NCBI RefSeq assembly: GCF_015223435.1 | Contig: NZ_VHKO01000022.1 | Coordinates: 1-43,544 of the forward strand | DNA: 43,544 nucleotides | Origin: Vibrio hibernica | GTDB lineage: Bacteria; Pseudomonadota; Gammaproteobacteria; Enterobacterales; Vibrionaceae | Direction of reading: 5' to 3' | Part shown: positions 19,406 to 29,579 of the stretch, one piece after another | How positions within the stretch are numbered: the first letter of the stretch is position 1 | How the letters are laid out: each line of letters opens with the position of its first letter | Notes under the pieces: model-generated | Told to the model about the DNA's origin: nothing | Seen by the model: the letters and a program-made list of their open reading frames with translations, nothing else | Databases searched by the model: none | Translations under genes and position numbers: made by a program

Positions 19406-19987
19406 GTGAGATTGTGTGATAGGGATATAAAAAAATACATGGCGGAAGGTAAGATAACCATGTCGCCAGCCCCATCTGAAGATAGCATTAGTGGCTTAAC
19501 GGTAGATGTGCGATTAGGTCATCAATTCCGAGTATTTAATGATCACAGTGCACCATACATTGATCTCTCTGGTAAAAAAGAAGAAGTGACAGCGCAACTT
19601 GAAAAAGTGATGAGCGATGAAATTGAAATTACCGATGCTGGTGAATTCTTTTTACACCCTGGGCAGTTAGCATTAGCAGTCACTTATGAGTCGGTTGATC
19701 TTCCTGCCAATATCGTTGGTTGGTTGGATGGGCGTTCTTCTTTGGCTCGTTTAGGCTTAATGGTCCATGTAACCGCACATCGTATTGATCCTGGTTGGTC
19801 AGGACGTATTGTACTTGAGTTTTACAATTCAGGTCGCTTACCTTTAGCGTTGAAGCCTATGATGCCAATTGGTGCGTTAAGTTTTGAAGTTTTATCCGGT
19901 GATGCTGAAAAACCGTATAACAAACGAGATAATGCAAAATATAAAAATCAACAAGGTGCAGTGGCAAGTCGTATTAATGAAGATTGA
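19406..19987 (+). CDS. dcd: dCTP deaminase
   Basis: Deaminates dCTP to dUTP, the main source of dUMP for thymidylate synthesis in enterobacteria and vibrios. The 193 residues match E. coli Dcd exactly in length. [26 protein letters not shown] carries the conserved substrate and catalytic residues, and the C-terminal [12 protein letters not shown] segment closes over the active site. The start is GTG with AGGAG 10 nt upstream; MRLCDRDI is the conserved N-terminus. It lies between udk and asmA, a conserved neighbourhood. Confidence 0.97.
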   Translation: MRLCDRDIKKYMAEGKITMSPAPSEDSISGLTVDVRLGHQFRVFNDHSAPYIDLSGKKEEVTAQLEKVMSDEIEITDAGEFFLHPGQLALAVTYESVDLPANIVGWLDGRSSLARLGLMVHVTAHRIDPGWSGRIVLEFYNSGRLPLALKPMMPIGALSFEVLSGDAEKPYNKRDNAKYKNQQGAVASRINED

Positions 19988-20022
19988 TATCGAGATAATA
20001 GTAAGCTATTAATCTTTAAAAT

Positions 20023-20050
20023 TGACGGCAAGGTGTGCCGTCATTTTATT
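20023..20050 (+). terminator. dcd terminator
   Basis: TGACGGCA (20023-20030) pairs perfectly with TGCCGTCA (20036-20043), then TTTTATT. Confidence 0.8.
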
Positions 20051-20139
20051 TAACATTCTTTGCCTTTATTTATTGCTAAAATAAGTTTTGGCCGTGAACT
20101 GTTTTAAATCTTTTTATTTGTACTGTGTGAGGGAACTTC

Positions 20140-22359
20140 ATGAAAAAAGTACTTATTTTTCTTTCTATTGCAATCGTCGCGATTGTTGTTGCCGTATTGG
20201 CATTAATTTTCCTTGTGAATCCCAATCAATTTAAACCTCTGATTATTGAGCAAACAAAAACTCAAACGGGTTTTGATCTCGTTATTGATGGTGATATTGA
20301 ATGGTCTTTCTTTCCTCATATTGGGTTTACTATTGGTAAAACAAAATTATTAAACCCAAACGGTTTTAAACGTGCCGAAATCGTAAAGATTGACTCTGTC
20401 GGTTTGGATATTTCAGTTCTCCCTTTGCTAGAAAAAAGATTAGAAATTGGCAACATTAGTTTAAATAGCGCCGATATTTTTCTGCAAACTAAGAAAGATG
20501 GAAGTTCAAATATTGATATTGCTGCACAATCTATAAAAGAAAATACAGCCGAAGGGGACATTGCTCAAAAAGAAACTGAGGTGGCAGTAAACGCTGAGGC
20601 TAAATCAGTAGAAGTACCTAAGTCAGGATCAGTAGAGAAATCGTCAAGTTCAGCTTCTGAATGGCAATTAACCTTAGAAGGAATCACGGTTAATAACGCG
20701 ACGTTAGCGATGATTGATGAACAAAAAGGATCAGAAATATCACTATCTAATGTTAATTTTTCACTTTCTAAATTTGCATTTGATGAATGGAGCCAAGTTG
20801 AATTCAGTTTAATTGGTCGCAATAATCAACAAGCTTTTTCTGCGGCGGGTAAAACAGAATTTAAAATTTCACAGAATTTAAAAAATTACGAATTACGCAA
20901 TCTTGATACTCAAGCTTCTTTCAAAGATGGAGCTACGGACATAAAAGCAGTGTCATTACAATTGGCGACATTTAAGTTTGACCAATCAAATGATTTAAAA
21001 TTAGCGGTTCAAGGACAAGTGTCTGGTATGAATATCGATATGACACACAGCGCCAAGTTAATGGTTAATAAGGCAATGTCTGTGGTTCGATTAAATGATA
21101 TGAACTTGAAAGCTAAAGTTAATGGGAAAGACTTGCCATTAAATCCAATTAATATTGGTATGTTGTCCTCATTAACGTTTGATTTAAATAAGCAAGATTT
21201 AGACTTAACACTTGATAAGTTTACCGTAAATGAGCTGGCGTTTGATGGTTCAAGCCAAGTGTCTTTAGCATCGAGCATCCCTAAAATTGTATTTAATTTA
21301 CACAGTGCAGAAATAAATGTAGATGCGTTATTAAAGCAAATGGAACAACAACCTACAAAATCGGCTGTTACCTCTACCGCAACGAAGGTTGCAGCTACTA
21401 CTAATGCTGCAACAACAAACACAGCACCTACTGTGAAAGCATCAACAGCGACGGCTCAGTCTGAACCCGATCTTAGTGCAACGAAAACACTAGATGTTAC
21501 GGGCAAGATAACTATCGATAAGCTGGTGGCAAATAATGCTAAGTTACAAAATGTAGTCACTCAGTTTAAGGTCAATCGAGGTGTGATTGATTTACAACGT
21601 TTTGCTGCTAATTTGTATGATGGTTCAATACTCGCGACAGCACACATTGATGCACGTAAATCAGTTGCAAACTATAAAATCCATAATGAAATAAAAGGTG
21701 TGCAAGTTCGCCCATTATTAACAGATATCGCTGATATGGATATCGTCTCGGGAACAGGTAATGTTACGGCTGATCTTACCGGTAAAAGTTTGATACCTGC
21801 TACCTTGAAAAAAAATCTAGCGGGTGTGCTTAAGATTAATTTTCAAGATGGTTCACTTTATGGTGTAAATTTACCGTATGAGTTCCGTTCAGCCAAAGCG
21901 AAATTGAAAGGTGAAACTATAGCCGCAGATAATGTTAAGAAAACGGATTTTAGTGCTCTGACGGCAACAATGAAGCTTTCTAAAGGTGTTATGACAACCA
22001 ATAACTTTGCCATGCAGTCACCACTCTTACGTGTTTTAGGGGATGGAAAAGCCGATTATGTGCATGAAACATTAGACTTTTTAGTGAAAACATCGATTGT
22101 TGGCACCATGAAAGGGCAAGACGGTAAAGATCTTAATGATTTAAAAAATCTCACTATCCCAGTTCGTGTAAAAGGCTCGTGGGCTACTCCAAGTATTAGC
22201 GTTGATATGAAATCTTTGTTTAACTCACAATCTAAGCAAAAAGCACAAAAAGAAATTGATAAAGGTATCGATAAGCTTTTAGGTGGTGATAAAGATTCGG
22301 ATAAAAACAAAGACGTCAAAAAGGCTGCAGGTGATTTACTTAATAGTTTATTTAAATAA
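20140..22359 (+). CDS. asmA: AsmA family protein
   Basis: A large AsmA-type envelope protein anchored in the inner membrane by a single N-terminal segment (about residues 4-27), with the rest in the periplasm. AsmA-like proteins form beta-groove bridges implicated in lipid transfer to the outer membrane. VNPNQFKPLI at 27-36 and the C-terminal DGSLYGVNLPYEFRSAKAKLKG region are family-typical. At 739 residues it is longer than E. coli AsmA (617). Two low-complexity insertions account for part of this: a Lys/Glu/Ser-rich stretch at about 135-173 and an Ala/Thr-rich stretch at about 405-445. The asparagine- and lysine-rich tail ends in a helical KKAAGDLLNSLFK. Confidence 0.92.
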   Translation: MKKVLIFLSIAIVAIVVAVLALIFLVNPNQFKPLIIEQTKTQTGFDLVIDGDIEWSFFPHIGFTIGKTKLLNPNGFKRAEIVKIDSVGLDISVLPLLEKRLEIGNISLNSADIFLQTKKDGSSNIDIAAQSIKENTAEGDIAQKETEVAVNAEAKSVEVPKSGSVEKSSSSASEWQLTLEGITVNNATLAMIDEQKGSEISLSNVNFSLSKFAFDEWSQVEFSLIGRNNQQAFSAAGKTEFKISQNLKNYELRNLDTQASFKDGATDIKAVSLQLATFKFDQSNDLKLAVQGQVSGMNIDMTHSAKLMVNKAMSVVRLNDMNLKAKVNGKDLPLNPINIGMLSSLTFDLNKQDLDLTLDKFTVNELAFDGSSQVSLASSIPKIVFNLHSAEINVDALLKQMEQQPTKSAVTSTATKVAATTNAATTNTAPTVKASTATAQSEPDLSATKTLDVTGKITIDKLVANNAKLQNVVTQFKVNRGVIDLQRFAANLYDGSILATAHIDARKSVANYKIHNEIKGVQVRPLLTDIADMDIVSGTGNVTADLTGKSLIPATLKKNLAGVLKINFQDGSLYGVNLPYEFRSAKAKLKGETIAADNVKKTDFSALTATMKLSKGVMTTNNFAMQSPLLRVLGDGKADYVHETLDFLVKTSIVGTMKGQDGKDLNDLKNLTIPVRVKGSWATPSISVDMKSLFNSQSKQKAQKEIDKGIDKLLGGDKDSDKNKDVKKAAGDLLNSLFK

Positions 22360-22382
22360 CCAGTAATCAAAATCTGAAAGAT

Positions 22383-22420
22383 AAAGCCCGGTTTGATCGC
22401 GATGATCAAACCGGGCTTTT
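22383..22420 (+). terminator. asmA terminator
   Basis: AAAGCCCGGTTTGATC (22383-22398) pairs over 16 bp with 22404-22419, loop GCGAT, followed by TTTT. It may also stop the convergent cobO transcript. Confidence 0.85.
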
Positions 22421-22469
22421 GATAACTGTTTAGATTGCTAGCGGTATAGATTATGAGAAGTATTAGACG

Positions 22470-23096
22470 CTACCAATCAATTCCTTTACGAGCTTTTATA
22501 CCAGATTCAAAAGCATGTTTTACGTTACGCACTTCAGAAACAGTATCCGCAATTTCGATCAAACGTCGATGTGCTGCTCGGCCAGTAATGATTACCGACT
22601 GCGTACTCGGACGGCTTTCGATGGCTTCTATTACATCATCTAATTCGATATAGCCGTAAGTAACCATGTAGGTGATTTCATCAAATAGCACTACGTCTAA
22701 GCTGTTATCTTGCAGCATCCGCTTGCACTCTTTCCATATAATCTGCGCCACAAGCGTATCACCGTCTTTATCTTGAGTTTCCCATGTAAAGCCTGTTGCC
22801 ATCACATGAAATTCCACTCCAAGCTTCTCTAGTAAATTTTTCTCACCATTATCCCAAGTGCCCTTAATAAATTGGGCAACACCACACTTCAAATTATGAC
22901 CAACTGCACGTGCAATAGTCCCAAATCCAGAGGTGGTTTTACCTTTTCCGTTGCCTGTAATAACGAGAACTAAGCCTTTCTCTTCTTGAGCTGCATCAAT
23001 ACGAGCATCAACTTCTTGTTTGATTTTTTGTTGTCGTTGCTTGTGTTTATCATTATTTGAATGTGGCATAGGTTTGTCCATAGGATTGGGTTCCAT
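22470..23096 (-). CDS. btuR: Cob(I)yrinic acid a,c-diamide adenosyltransferase
   Basis: Transfers the adenosyl group of ATP to the corrinoid cobalt, making adenosylcobalamin from imported or salvaged corrinoids. It belongs to the CobA/CobO/BtuR family. The P-loop is GNGKGKTT. QFIKGTW, the VVLFDEITYMVTYGYIE segment and RPSTQSVIITGRAAHRRLIE are family hallmarks. The start is uncertain. The longest reading (from 23165) would run through the sulP terminator and adds hydrophobic residues not seen in the family. ATG at 23099, 23096, 23081 or 23069 are all possible; I take 23096. No other cobalamin gene is nearby, suggesting corrinoid salvage only from this view. Confidence 0.9.
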   Translation of the reverse strand: MEPNPMDKPMPHSNNDKHKQRQQKIKQEVDARIDAAQEEKGLVLVITGNGKGKTTSGFGTIARAVGHNLKCGVAQFIKGTWDNGEKNLLEKLGVEFHVMATGFTWETQDKDGDTLVAQIIWKECKRMLQDNSLDVVLFDEITYMVTYGYIELDDVIEAIESRPSTQSVIITGRAAHRRLIEIADTVSEVRNVKHAFESGIKARKGIDW

Positions 23097-23154
23097 CATT
23101 GAAGTAGAGAGAGTGAAAATGTTATCAATTAATGTCAGAGGATGATAGCAAAAG

Positions 23155-23178
23155 AAACCCAGCACGGTGGCTGGGTTT
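23155..23178 (-). terminator. sulP terminator
   Basis: On the minus strand AAACCCAGC (23178-23170) pairs perfectly with 23163-23155, then CTTTT follows. It lies between the SulP gene and btuR. Confidence 0.7.
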
Positions 23179-23204
23179 GAGTTTTATCGAGATAATAGAA
23201 AGCG

Positions 23205-24764
23205 TTAATCTGCTAATAAATTATCAATAACTTTGTAGGTAGGATCTTCTTTGACATTAATTTCAACTAGGCTGCCCGCTTTATGCAGCAGCGTTTTACA
23301 GTCTTGGCTTAGGTGACGTAAATGTAGCGTTTTACCAAGTTTAGAGTAACGTTCCGCAACGGTTTCAATTGCTTCAATGGCGGAGTGATCAACCACACGT
23401 GATTGAGAAAAGTCGACAATAATATCTTGAGGATCATTCTGAGCATTGAATAATTCAGCAAAATTTGCCGCTGAACCAAAGAAGATTGGGCCATTGATTT
23501 TATAAACTTTTGATCCGTCCTCATCAATGCTCGTGACGGCATTAATATGTTTTGCGTGTTGCCAAGCAAACATTAATGCAGAAGCCACAACACCAACTCC
23601 GACAGCAACCGCAAGATCTGTCATAACAGTCACAATGGTTACTAAGATTATAATGAAAAAATCTTGCTTTGGAACTCGGCGAGCAAGTTTGAACGTTGCC
23701 CACTCAAAGGTGCCAATGACCACCATGAACATGACACCGACTAATGCTGCAAGTGGAATCATCTCGATCCAAGTTGCGGTGAATAAAATAAAGCAAAGTA
23801 GGGCAATAGCCGCGGTGATACCCGATAAGCGACCACGGCCACCTGAGTTAATATTGATCATTGATTGACCAATCATGGCACAGCCGCCCATAGCACCAAA
23901 GACAGAGCAAGTTAAGTTGCCTAGACCCTGACCAATACATTCACGGTTGCCTTTACCCCGTGTATTGGTCATTTCATCTACCACGGTAAGTGTTAATAGT
24001 GATTCAATTAAACCAATACAGGCGATGATAAGTGCATATGGGAATACTATCTTGAGTGTTTCAAAAGTAAATGGAACGGCAGGAAGTGCGAAAGTCGGTA
24101 AATCACCAGCCAGGGTTGAGCTAGAGTCACCTGACATCGTACGCAAAAAATCAACCACAGTTCGAGTATCAAGATTAAATATCTGAGTAATAGCCGTGAC
24201 GGAAACAATGGCCACTAAAGAAGAGGGAATGGCCTTGGTTAATTTGGGTAAAAAGAAAATAATACCCATTGTAACGGCCACTAAACCAAGCATTATCATC
24301 ATTTGATCTTGAGGTAGCCACGTCATAATGCCATTCAAGTCAGGTGCTTTAAATTGACCTAATTGAGCGGTGAAAATAACAATTGCAAGACCATTAACAA
24401 AACCTATCATCACAGGGTGGGGAACAATTCGAATAAACTTGCCTAGTTTTAATATCCCCGCGGTGATTTGTAAAACACCAACAAGTAGCACTGCCGCGAA
24501 TAAGTATTGTATGCCATGCATGGCGACTAAACTGACCATGACGACGGCTGTTGCGCCTGTTGCGCCGGAAATCATACCAGGACGACCACCAAAAATAGCG
24601 GTCATTAAGCCCATTATGAAGGCTGCATATAGACCTACCATCGGATCAACGCCTGCAACAAAAGCAAACGCTACGGCTTCAGGAACTAAGGCTAGAGCAA
24701 CGGTTAGCCCTGATAAAACATCATTTTTAACAGAGTGCGTGGAAATTTGTGGAAATTCGAACAT
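23205..24764 (-). CDS. SulP family inorganic anion transporter with STAS domain
   Basis: An inner-membrane anion carrier of the SLC26/SulP family, 519 residues. The N-terminal transport domain (about 1-390) has the usual pattern: [21 protein letters not shown] at the start, [20 protein letters not shown] in the core, and [23 protein letters not shown]. The C-terminal STAS domain (about 410-510) includes [17 protein letters not shown]. Bacterial relatives move bicarbonate, sulfate or dicarboxylates; sequence alone does not settle which. It is a single-gene unit between rne and btuR. Confidence 0.92.
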   Translation of the reverse strand: MFEFPQISTHSVKNDVLSGLTVALALVPEAVAFAFVAGVDPMVGLYAAFIMGLMTAIFGGRPGMISGATGATAVVMVSLVAMHGIQYLFAAVLLVGVLQITAGILKLGKFIRIVPHPVMIGFVNGLAIVIFTAQLGQFKAPDLNGIMTWLPQDQMMIMLGLVAVTMGIIFFLPKLTKAIPSSLVAIVSVTAITQIFNLDTRTVVDFLRTMSGDSSSTLAGDLPTFALPAVPFTFETLKIVFPYALIIACIGLIESLLTLTVVDEMTNTRGKGNRECIGQGLGNLTCSVFGAMGGCAMIGQSMININSGGRGRLSGITAAIALLCFILFTATWIEMIPLAALVGVMFMVVIGTFEWATFKLARRVPKQDFFIIILVTIVTVMTDLAVAVGVGVVASALMFAWQHAKHINAVTSIDEDGSKVYKINGPIFFGSAANFAELFNAQNDPQDIIVDFSQSRVVDHSAIEAIETVAERYSKLGKTLHLRHLSQDCKTLLHKAGSLVEINVKEDPTYKVIDNLLAD

Positions 24765-24965
24765 GTATTCTCAGTTTTAAGTAAATGAAATAGCCATGTT
24801 TTGAGCTGTAGAAACGGAGTGTCGAAAGGTTACAGTCAAATAAGATGGGCGGGTGATTTTGAAAGCGAATGTTACAGAATGGTTGAAATAACTGCAACAT
24901 TTCTATGGTGGTTATTTTACTATCAGTAAACTTTTACAGTTAGCATTTTATAATGGAATAAATGA

Positions 24966-24991
24966 AAAAGGCCACTTCAAAGTGGCCTTTT
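24966..24991 (-). terminator. rne terminator
   Basis: AAAAGGCCACTT (24966-24977) pairs perfectly with 24980-24991. On the minus strand the stem leads into TTTTTC. It closes the rne transcript. Confidence 0.85.
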
Positions 24992-25024
24992 AGGGTTTGC
25001 TCGCAATGTAATATTAGTTAAAGC

Positions 25025-27982
25025 TTAATTAACTGTTTTTGACATTGCAGATGATGCTTGCTTTGCTGCTGCATCACTACCGGCAACTTTACCTGAATAA
25101 GTAGTTTCGCGGAAAGACGCTGCAACAATAGTAATATCTTTCAACTCACCAGAGCCCGATGCCTTTGCCATTGGAGCAGTAGCATGAGATTTTATTTTGG
25201 CGTTTGTTGCAGTGATTACTTTTGCGACTACAACTTTTTCTGGTGCAGCAATCAAAGTTTCTTCTACAGCATCAGTTTTTGTTTGTGGCTCGATAGTCTC
25301 TGTCGGTGCTATAACAGCTGGCCCAGACGTCTCAGCTACAGCATTATCTACTACAGGTGCGATTTCTAACGTAGGCGTTTCTTCTACAAGAGCAGACTCT
25401 ACTACGTCATCAGCATTACTGTCTGATTCTGATGCCAATGCTTTTGGGCGATAGATGACGACTTTGCCCATAGACATTTCAGGACAAGCAACACCACCAA
25501 ATGTCGGCGCAAGATTGTTATCAACTGTCAGGCTTTCTACCGATTTTTCAGTTTCTACTGCAAGAGTTTGAATCTGTTCTGCATATTTAGGCCAGACTTT
25601 ACCCATCGCCATCTCAGGAGATGCAACACCACCGATACGCAAACGATATGGGTTAGGACGACGATCACGAGTGCGACGACGACGTTGACCACTGGCACGA
25701 AGATGACGAGGAGAACGACGATTACGACGTTGCTGACCATCTTCTTTTTGCTCTACATTTTCAATGCTATTGTCTTGAGTGGTTTCCATCTCTTGAATAA
25801 CAGGGGCATTTTCTTGTGCCGCTTGAGGAGTATCGTTCGCTATCACGACATCATCTTCTTTCGGCTGTGAATTAACACGGACTTTTTTCTTCATCTGACG
25901 ACGTTGACGTCGTTGTTTAATTTGTGTTGTCTTCTCTTCGTGAGATGGCGTTACCGCTGCTTCTTGAGCCTCAGCCGCAATTTTTTGGCCTTGTTCTACC
26001 AATTTGTTGGTTTCTTTAGGCGCTGCTGGCTTTTTATCTTGTTTAGGCTTGCGCTTTCTTTTCTGACGAACATCTTGATCTGCTTTTTTATCTAGCTGAT
26101 CTTCATCGCGCGGCTTACGTCGCTTACGTTGATCATTATTACGATCATTACGGTCACGATTGTTATAGCTACGATTATTTGATTGTTCGTTACGCTTATT
26201 ATGGCTTGAAGCTGTCGCAGGTTTAGGTGCTTCTTTTGTTTGTGCTTCTTTTTCGCTTTCATTTGAACCGAATAAGAAATTTGTGATGGTCTTAAAGAAA
26301 CCAGTAGATTTTTCTTTTGGTTGTACTTTTTTCGGTTCAGCTATTACTGGTTTAGCCGTCGCAGCAGGTGCTGGAGCGGACGCAGCAAAACCTTTCAGTA
26401 CTGGTTCTTCAATACGACGGGGTTTTATATCAGCGATTGGCTCACGGCTTTCAGACTCTTTGATTGATTCAATACGCTGAGGCATCAAATAAGATAGAAT
26501 CTGGTGCTCTTCACCATCACGTAAACGCATAACCTCAAAGTGAGGCGTTTCCATATCAGCATTAGGAACTACAATGATGTTTACATTTTGATATTTCTCA
26601 ATGTGTTGAATAGATTTACGTTTTTCATTTAATAAGTAAGACGCGATAGGAACAGGAACCACGGCAAGAACTTGTGAACTGTTATCTTTTAGTGCTTCTT
26701 CTTCAATCAGTCGTAAAACAGAAAGAGCTAATGATTCATTATCACGAACCACACCTGTACCTGTACAGCGAGGGCAAATATGGTGGCTAGCTTCAGAAAG
26801 AGAAGGGCTCAAGCGTTGACGAGACATTTCTAGTAGGCCGAATCGTGAAATACGACCGATTTGAACACGAGCACGGTCCATACGAACAGCATCGCGCATA
26901 CGTGTTTCAACTTCACGTTGATGGCGTACAGGTGTCATATCAATGAAGTCGATAACAACAAGGCCACCTAGATCGCGTAGACGTAATTGACGTGCAATTT
27001 CATCGGCTGCTTCTAAGTTGGTGTTGAGCGCTGTTTCTTCAATATCACTGCCTTTAGTCGCACGAGCTGAGTTGATATCAATAGACGTTAATGCTTCGGT
27101 TGGGTCGATAACAATTGAGCCACCAGAAGGCAAGCGAACTTCGCGTTGGAAAGCAGATTCAATTTGGCTTTCAATCTGATAATGAGTGAATAGCGGAATA
27201 TCACCATCATATTTTTTTACGCGTGAAACGAAATCAGGGCGAACAAGTTGAATATGATCGCGTGCACGTTCATAAATTGTATTGCTATCAATTAAAATCT
27301 CACCAATATCACGACGCAAATAGTCACGAATAGCACGGACGATGACATTGCTTTCTTGGTGGATTAAGAATGGGGCTGATTCAGTATCAGAAGCATCTTT
27401 AATTGCAGACCAATGCTTAAGTAGGATGTTTAAATCCCACTCAAGTTCTTCAGCGCTTTTACCAACACCCGCTGTGCGGACAATTAAGCCCATACCTTGT
27501 GGTAATTCTAAAGTGCTTAGCGCTGATTTAAGCTCAGTACGTTCATCACCTTCGATACGACGTGAAATACCGCCAGCACGAGGGTTATTAGGCATTAGAA
27601 CTAAGTAGCTACCCGCTAAAGAAATGAATGTCGTCAAGGCTGCACCTTTTTGACCTCGCTCTTCTTTTTCTACTTGTACAATAACTTCTTGACCTTCTTT
27701 TAGCACTTCTTTAATGCTAGGGCGGCCTTGGTATGTATAACCAGTAGGGAAGTATTCTTTTGCAATTTCTTTAAGGGGAAGGAAACCGTGACGATCAGCA
27801 CCATAGTCTACAAATGCAGCCTCTAAACTTGGTTCTACGCGTGTAATACGTCCTTTATAAATATTTGCTTTCTTAGATTCATGGCCAGGACTTTCGATAT
27901 CTAAATCAAACAGTTTTTGACCATCAACTAATGCGACGCGCAACTCTTCTTTTTGAGTCGCGTTGATCAACATTCTTTTCAT
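25025..27982 (-). CDS. rne: Ribonuclease E
   Basis: Essential endonuclease of mRNA decay and rRNA/tRNA processing, the scaffold of the RNA degradosome. The catalytic half (about 1-520) has the S1 domain, the 5'-sensor/RNase H region, catalytic D302 (SIDINSA) and D345 (VIDFID), and the zinc-link C403-x-x-C406 (CPRC). The tail is natively unstructured: an amphipathic membrane-targeting helix [12 protein letters not shown] at about 558-569, Arg/Asn-rich RNA-binding stretches (about 600-660), and [19 protein letters not shown], equivalent to E. coli AR2. [13 protein letters not shown] (784-796), next to where E. coli binds enolase, is duplicated at 829-841. The C-terminal HATAPMAKA segment resembles the PNPase-binding end. 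Length is 985 against 1061 in E. coli. Confidence 0.98.
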   Translation of the reverse strand: MKRMLINATQKEELRVALVDGQKLFDLDIESPGHESKKANIYKGRITRVEPSLEAAFVDYGADRHGFLPLKEIAKEYFPTGYTYQGRPSIKEVLKEGQEVIVQVEKEERGQKGAALTTFISLAGSYLVLMPNNPRAGGISRRIEGDERTELKSALSTLELPQGMGLIVRTAGVGKSAEELEWDLNILLKHWSAIKDASDTESAPFLIHQESNVIVRAIRDYLRRDIGEILIDSNTIYERARDHIQLVRPDFVSRVKKYDGDIPLFTHYQIESQIESAFQREVRLPSGGSIVIDPTEALTSIDINSARATKGSDIEETALNTNLEAADEIARQLRLRDLGGLVVIDFIDMTPVRHQREVETRMRDAVRMDRARVQIGRISRFGLLEMSRQRLSPSLSEASHHICPRCTGTGVVRDNESLALSVLRLIEEEALKDNSSQVLAVVPVPIASYLLNEKRKSIQHIEKYQNVNIIVVPNADMETPHFEVMRLRDGEEHQILSYLMPQRIESIKESESREPIADIKPRRIEEPVLKGFAASAPAPAATAKPVIAEPKKVQPKEKSTGFFKTITNFLFGSNESEKEAQTKEAPKPATASSHNKRNEQSNNRSYNNRDRNDRNNDQRKRRKPRDEDQLDKKADQDVRQKRKRKPKQDKKPAAPKETNKLVEQGQKIAAEAQEAAVTPSHEEKTTQIKQRRQRRQMKKKVRVNSQPKEDDVVIANDTPQAAQENAPVIQEMETTQDNSIENVEQKEDGQQRRNRRSPRHLRASGQRRRRTRDRRPNPYRLRIGGVASPEMAMGKVWPKYAEQIQTLAVETEKSVESLTVDNNLAPTFGGVACPEMSMGKVVIYRPKALASESDSNADDVVESALVEETPTLEIAPVVDNAVAETSGPAVIAPTETIEPQTKTDAVEETLIAAPEKVVVAKVITATNAKIKSHATAPMAKASGSGELKDITIVAASFRETTYSGKVAGSDAAAKQASSAMSKTVN

Positions 27983-28316
27983 TTTGTTATTTCTCGTTGT
28001 TTTTCTTCGTGATAATTGCTTATCGCTTTAGTCGTCCAAAGGTGCCAGATCCCATGGCTTTGGCTTCAGCCTCACGGCTGTATAGGGGATGCTCTGGGGC
28101 ACAATAGTCACCAGACCACTATCTTTAATCAATAATAGGCCTGGTCCGATTCGAGTCGGTATTACTTCTTCATTGGTTACGTGAGTAGGCGATAAGTTGG
28201 CCTTCTTCGTGTTGTGTCTTACGCCTAATGCAGCACACACTTAAGAAGCTTTCTACTCAAATTTGTATAGAGGTGGTATCAAATTGTATAGAAAATGTTC
28301 GAACTACCTTTTACAG
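27983..28316 (-). promoter_or_regulatory. rne 5' leader, probable autoregulatory element
   Basis: From the predicted transcription start the leader is about 334 nt, close to the 361 nt of E. coli rne, where RNase E cleaves its own leader to limit its level. On the minus strand it has a CAGCC-GTGA-GGCTG hairpin (GNRA loop), enclosed by GTGCC(CC)AGA paired with TCTGGCAC, plus CCGA...TCGG and ATAGT...ACTAT stems upstream. The equivalent E. coli hairpins are known regulatory targets; the match here is by position and structure. Confidence 0.7.
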
Positions 28317-28322
28317 GCATGA

Positions 28323-28351
28323 ACTATAACAGTGAGAAGAAATATCAGCAA
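28323..28351 (-). promoter_or_regulatory. rne promoter
   Basis: On the minus strand TTGCTG (28351-28346), a 17-bp spacer and TATAGT (28328-28323) give a good sigma-70 promoter. The start would be near 28316. Confidence 0.65.
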
Positions 28352-28519
28352 TCAGCTTTCTAATAAAGCGGGTAAATAAATAGGAAAACCTGTGGTTAAC
28401 TTTCGAACGTCTATGGTTATCGTGTTATTTTGTTAAGGTTAATTATTTTTATTTATCATGGTATTAGTGTCTATTTAATACGTTTTTTTCATTGTCACAG
28501 TGTAATTGAATTCTAGTGG

Positions 28520-28525
28520 TATAAA
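28520..28525 (+). promoter_or_regulatory. Candidate rluC extended -10 box
   Basis: TGG-TATAAA is an extended -10 (TATAAA 28520-28525) with about a 58-nt leader before rluC. No good -35 is needed for this class. The rest of the 607-bp rne/rluC gap is the rne leader and AT-rich DNA. Confidence 0.4.
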
Positions 28526-28589
28526 ATAGGAGTAATTTATTGTTTATACTTGTGACACATGTAGGAATTTGAATGATAGAATATGCGCT

Positions 28590-29537
28590 ATGAACGAAAT
28601 TAAAACTGAAATAAAATTTATTGAGATTGATGCCGATATGGCAGGGCAAAGAATTGATAATTTTTTGCGTAATCAACTTAAACAAATCCCTAAAAGTATG
28701 ATTTACCGTATCTTGAGAAAGGGAGAAGTGCGTGTAAATAAAAAGCGCATAAAAGCTGAATATAAATTACAAGCGGGTGACTCGGTTCGTATTCCTCCAG
28801 TGAAGATTACGTTGGAAGAGGATGCGCCACAAATAAGCACTAAATTAGAGAAAGTCTCTGAACTGGAAAATTGTATTATTTTTGAGGATGATAGCTTACT
28901 TATTTTGAACAAACCTTCTGGAACTGCGGTTCATGGTGGGAGTGGACTGAAGTTCGGTGCGATTGAGGCTTTAAGAGCGCTGCGTCCTGACGCCCGATTT
29001 TTAGAGCTTGTCCACCGTATTGATCGTGATACTTCCGGTATATTATTGGTAGCTAAAAAACGTTCAGCACTGCGTCACCTACAAGCTCAATTTCGAGAGA
29101 AAACCGTTCAAAAATATTATTTTGCTTTAGTCATGGGGCAATGGAAGCCAAGTTGCAAAGCTGTGAAAGCACCATTACTGAAAAATGAAGTGAATAGTAT
29201 TGTTCGTGTTAATCCTAATGGCAAAGCATCAGAAACGCGCTTCAAAGTGTTAGAGGCATTTGAACAAGCTACATTGGTTCAAGCCAGCCCGATCACGGGG
29301 CGTACCCATCAGATCCGTGTTCATTGTCAATATGTTGGCCATTCAATTGCTTGGGATGACCGCTATGGTGATCGCCGCTTTGATGCGTACACAGCGAAAG
29401 TAGGATTAAATCGGTTATTCTTACATGCCGCGAATATTAAGTTTATTCACCCGGCAACGGATGAAAAGATGGATATTTCAGCACCGATGGAAACTAAATT
29501 AGAAACTGCGCTTGCTCAATTACGTGTGAAACCATAA
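28590..29537 (+). CDS. rluC: 23S rRNA pseudouridine(955/2504/2580) synthase
   Basis: Converts three 23S rRNA uridines near the peptidyl-transferase centre to pseudouridine. From the chosen start it has 315 residues. An N-terminal S4 domain (about 17-75, AGQRIDNFLRNQL and RVNKKRIK) is followed by the RluA-type catalytic domain with D145 in VHRIDRDTSG. The GRTHQIRVH motif confirms the family. The in-frame ATG at 28569 is rejected because MNEIKTEIKFIEID matches the family N-terminus at 28590; no clear ribosome site precedes it. Divergence from rne is conserved in gamma-proteobacteria. Confidence 0.97.
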   Translation: MNEIKTEIKFIEIDADMAGQRIDNFLRNQLKQIPKSMIYRILRKGEVRVNKKRIKAEYKLQAGDSVRIPPVKITLEEDAPQISTKLEKVSELENCIIFEDDSLLILNKPSGTAVHGGSGLKFGAIEALRALRPDARFLELVHRIDRDTSGILLVAKKRSALRHLQAQFREKTVQKYYFALVMGQWKPSCKAVKAPLLKNEVNSIVRVNPNGKASETRFKVLEAFEQATLVQASPITGRTHQIRVHCQYVGHSIAWDDRYGDRRFDAYTAKVGLNRLFLHAANIKFIHPATDEKMDISAPMETKLETALAQLRVKP

Positions 29538-29579
29538 CGGTTGTGTCATATGTTGTATTTATAGGTTTGTTGTGATTGT

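Noticed and set aside
21009..21422. Minus-strand reading frame of 137 codons
   Set aside because: Antisense to asmA, including its Ala/Thr-rich insertion; low-complexity shadow.
23097..23165. Longer N-terminus for btuR
   Set aside because: It would start inside the sulP terminator and add residues not seen in the family.
25197..25870. Plus-strand reading frames opposite the rne tail
   Set aside because: They arise from the repetitive, disordered C-terminal coding region of rne; no start signals or domains.
28028..28240. Minus-strand reading frame of 70 codons upstream of rne
   Set aside because: It lies inside the structured rne leader, has no recognisable family features and no good ribosome site. 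The conservation-like look of the DNA is better explained by RNA structure.
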